This document shows, piece after piece, positions 41,411-42,194 of a DNA stretch of 42,194 nucleotides. Numbering within the stretch: the first letter of the stretch is position 1; each line of letters opens with the position of its first letter. The notes under the pieces were generated by a model. That model was not told the origin of the DNA and did no database searches. It worked only from the letters and a program-made list of their open reading frames with translations. Source of the stretch: Myxococcales bacterium (GTDB lineage: Bacteria; Myxococcota_A; UBA9042); contig CANLIC010000035.1 of NCBI GenBank assembly GCA_947491025.1, positions 1-42,194 of the forward strand, given 5' to 3'. Position numbers and translations under genes: made by a program.

Positions 41411-42091
41411 ATGGGCGGCTCTGTTCGTCGATACGACCGGCGCATCGTGACCAATGCTGTCAATCTGGATGCCCTTGGCGTCTGGCATGTCCGCCGGTCG
41501 CCTTGGCTGGCACTGTCCCTGCTCGTCGCGGCTTGCGGGGGCCAGGACGTTGCAGTGCATGGCCCGGAGCCCGCGGCGGACACGGCGGCGGCAGCGCAGG
41601 AGCTGCCGCCGTCGACGGGGGGCGAGACGCTCGAGACGGATGATTCCACGCCTGTCGCGGATGTCGAGCATGGGACCACGGACGCGACCATCGGGGACGA
41701 CGTGGCGACGGTTGTGGACGTTGATGGCGGTGTCGTAGCCAGCGGCGACGTCATGGCGGAGGACGACGGAGACGGAGTCATCGATACCGACGTCGCCGAG
41801 GTCGCGCTCGCATGCGCAGCGACGGATTGTGACGACGGGAACGTGTGCACGGCCGATTCCTGCGCCGAGCCAGCGGGTTGCGTGCATCTGCCGCAGCAGG
41901 CGACCTGCGAGGTGGACGGGGACGCCTGTACCGTGGACGCATGTGCGGCAGGGGCGTGCGCGGCGACGGCGAAGGTGAAGGCATGCTCCGATGGCAACCC
42001 TTGTACGATCGACGCGTGCAAGCAGGGCGGGTGCGTGTCGATGCCGGGTACGCATTCACCCGACACACCACGACGTCGGTCAGGAAGTTGA
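41411..42091 (+). CDS. CTDC-repeat lipoprotein, probably truncated
   Basis: A 226-residue protein from ATG 41411, directly after GGAGGGGGC. It has a long N region, then a lipoprotein signal (SPWLALSLLVAAC-GGQD). A Thr/Asp/Val-rich acidic linker of about 100 residues follows, then three Cys repeats: CDDGNVCTADSCAEPAGC, DACTVDACAAGAC and CSDGNPCTIDACKQGGC. These are classical CTDC repeats (C-x-D-x-N-x-CT-x-D-x-C), like those of the large lipoprotein at 13249-16911. It then ends in PDTPRRRSGS, unlike a repeat boundary, with no terminal domain. The natural reading is a gene cut by a rearrangement whose junction lies near 42055. Confidence 0.7.
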   Translation: MGGSVRRYDRRIVTNAVNLDALGVWHVRRSPWLALSLLVAACGGQDVAVHGPEPAADTAAAAQELPPSTGGETLETDDSTPVADVEHGTTDATIGDDVATVVDVDGGVVASGDVMAEDDGDGVIDTDVAEVALACAATDCDDGNVCTADSCAEPAGCVHLPQQATCEVDGDACTVDACAAGACAATAKVKACSDGNPCTIDACKQGGCVSMPGTHSPDTPRRRSGS

Positions 42092-42135
42092 CGATCGTCG
42101 ATCGCGTGTGAAGTTGCGCTCACGCCACGAAGTCC

Positions 42136-42194
42136 GTGGCACCGGAGCGCAAAGTGACGGAGTTGGAGACAAGACTAACGCAGTTGCTTGAAGA
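42136..42194 (+). CDS. start of an ORF running off the window
   Basis: From GTG 42136 (or GTG 42154) the frame encodes VAPERKVTELETRLTQLLE and stays open to the end. The heptad-like Leu spacing suggests a coiled coil. N-terminal helices like this are seen in several transposase proteins, and base composition here is lower in GC than in the neighbouring genes, but too little is visible to name it. Confidence 0.25.
   Translation, partial: MAPERKVTELETRLTQLLE

Noticed and set aside
39394..42123. 909-residue open frame on the minus strand opposite the PKD and CTDC genes
   Set aside because: Arg/Pro/His-rich without domain pattern or ribosome site; the plus strand has recognisable PKD and CTDC motifs. 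It is a GC-bias shadow.

Overview
The window is a very GC-rich bacterial chromosome segment. It most probably comes from a Myxococcota-type organism (formerly deltaproteobacterial myxobacteria) or a close relative. The signs are a MYXO-CTERM-like C-terminal sorting tail (Cys, hydrophobic stretch, RRRR), an AgmX/PglI-type C-terminal domain, a Ser/Thr kinase with zinc-ribbon and PEGA domains, very large cysteine-rich secreted proteins, a SUMF1-fold (FGE-sulfatase) lipoprotein and a type II glutamine synthetase. The taxonomic call is an inference from these families. No rRNA, tRNA, CRISPR array or phage genes were seen.

Left plus-strand block (1-8231). It begins inside a TolA/TonB-like membrane-anchored protein built from KAAAD and KEAAA repeats. 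Next come a small unknown protein, a deoxynucleoside kinase coupled by an ATGA overlap, and an adenosine-deaminase-family protein that has lost its recognisable catalytic and metal-binding residues. A promoter then precedes a stand-alone Lon substrate-binding-domain protein, which overlaps a fused double ABC ATPase. A cyclophilin-type lipoprotein and a small membrane-anchored protein close the block.

Minus-strand envelope block (8236-21960). In transcription order it holds a small single-span protein, a polytopic membrane protein, a zinc-ribbon Ser/Thr kinase with PEGA domain, a TPR protein with a (Gly-Gln)11 hinge, a 1220-residue CDDGNxCT-repeat lipoprotein ending in a SUMF1-like domain, a 1371-residue protein with an M23 peptidase set among 17 six-cysteine repeats, and an orphan CcmE with a CxxxY haem motif. 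This is the most unusual part of the window. It reads like a surface-assembly or envelope-remodelling module rich in disulphides.

Middle block (22116-28659). It contains a secreted unknown protein (+), an Ala/Lys-rich protein with a C-terminal beta domain (-), D-Ala-D-Ala ligase (-) divergent from glnII (+, followed by a perfect hairpin), and an unknown 400-residue protein (+). The unknown protein converges on the next operon through a palindrome that contains both stop codons.

Right minus-strand block (28660-38612). A good sigma70-like promoter drives an MscS channel with a cyclic-nucleotide-binding domain, a GT-C-like membrane protein and a topoisomerase III, joined by TTGA and ATGA overlaps. 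Pyruvate phosphate dikinase and a MORN/YwqK-like secreted protein follow, with overlapping stop and start.

Right edge (38613-42194). This is an accessory region: a three-hairpin REP-like element, an IS66 TnpB remnant, a frameshifted remnant, a PKD-domain protein, a short CTDC-repeat lipoprotein that looks cut off, and a partial ORF at the window end.
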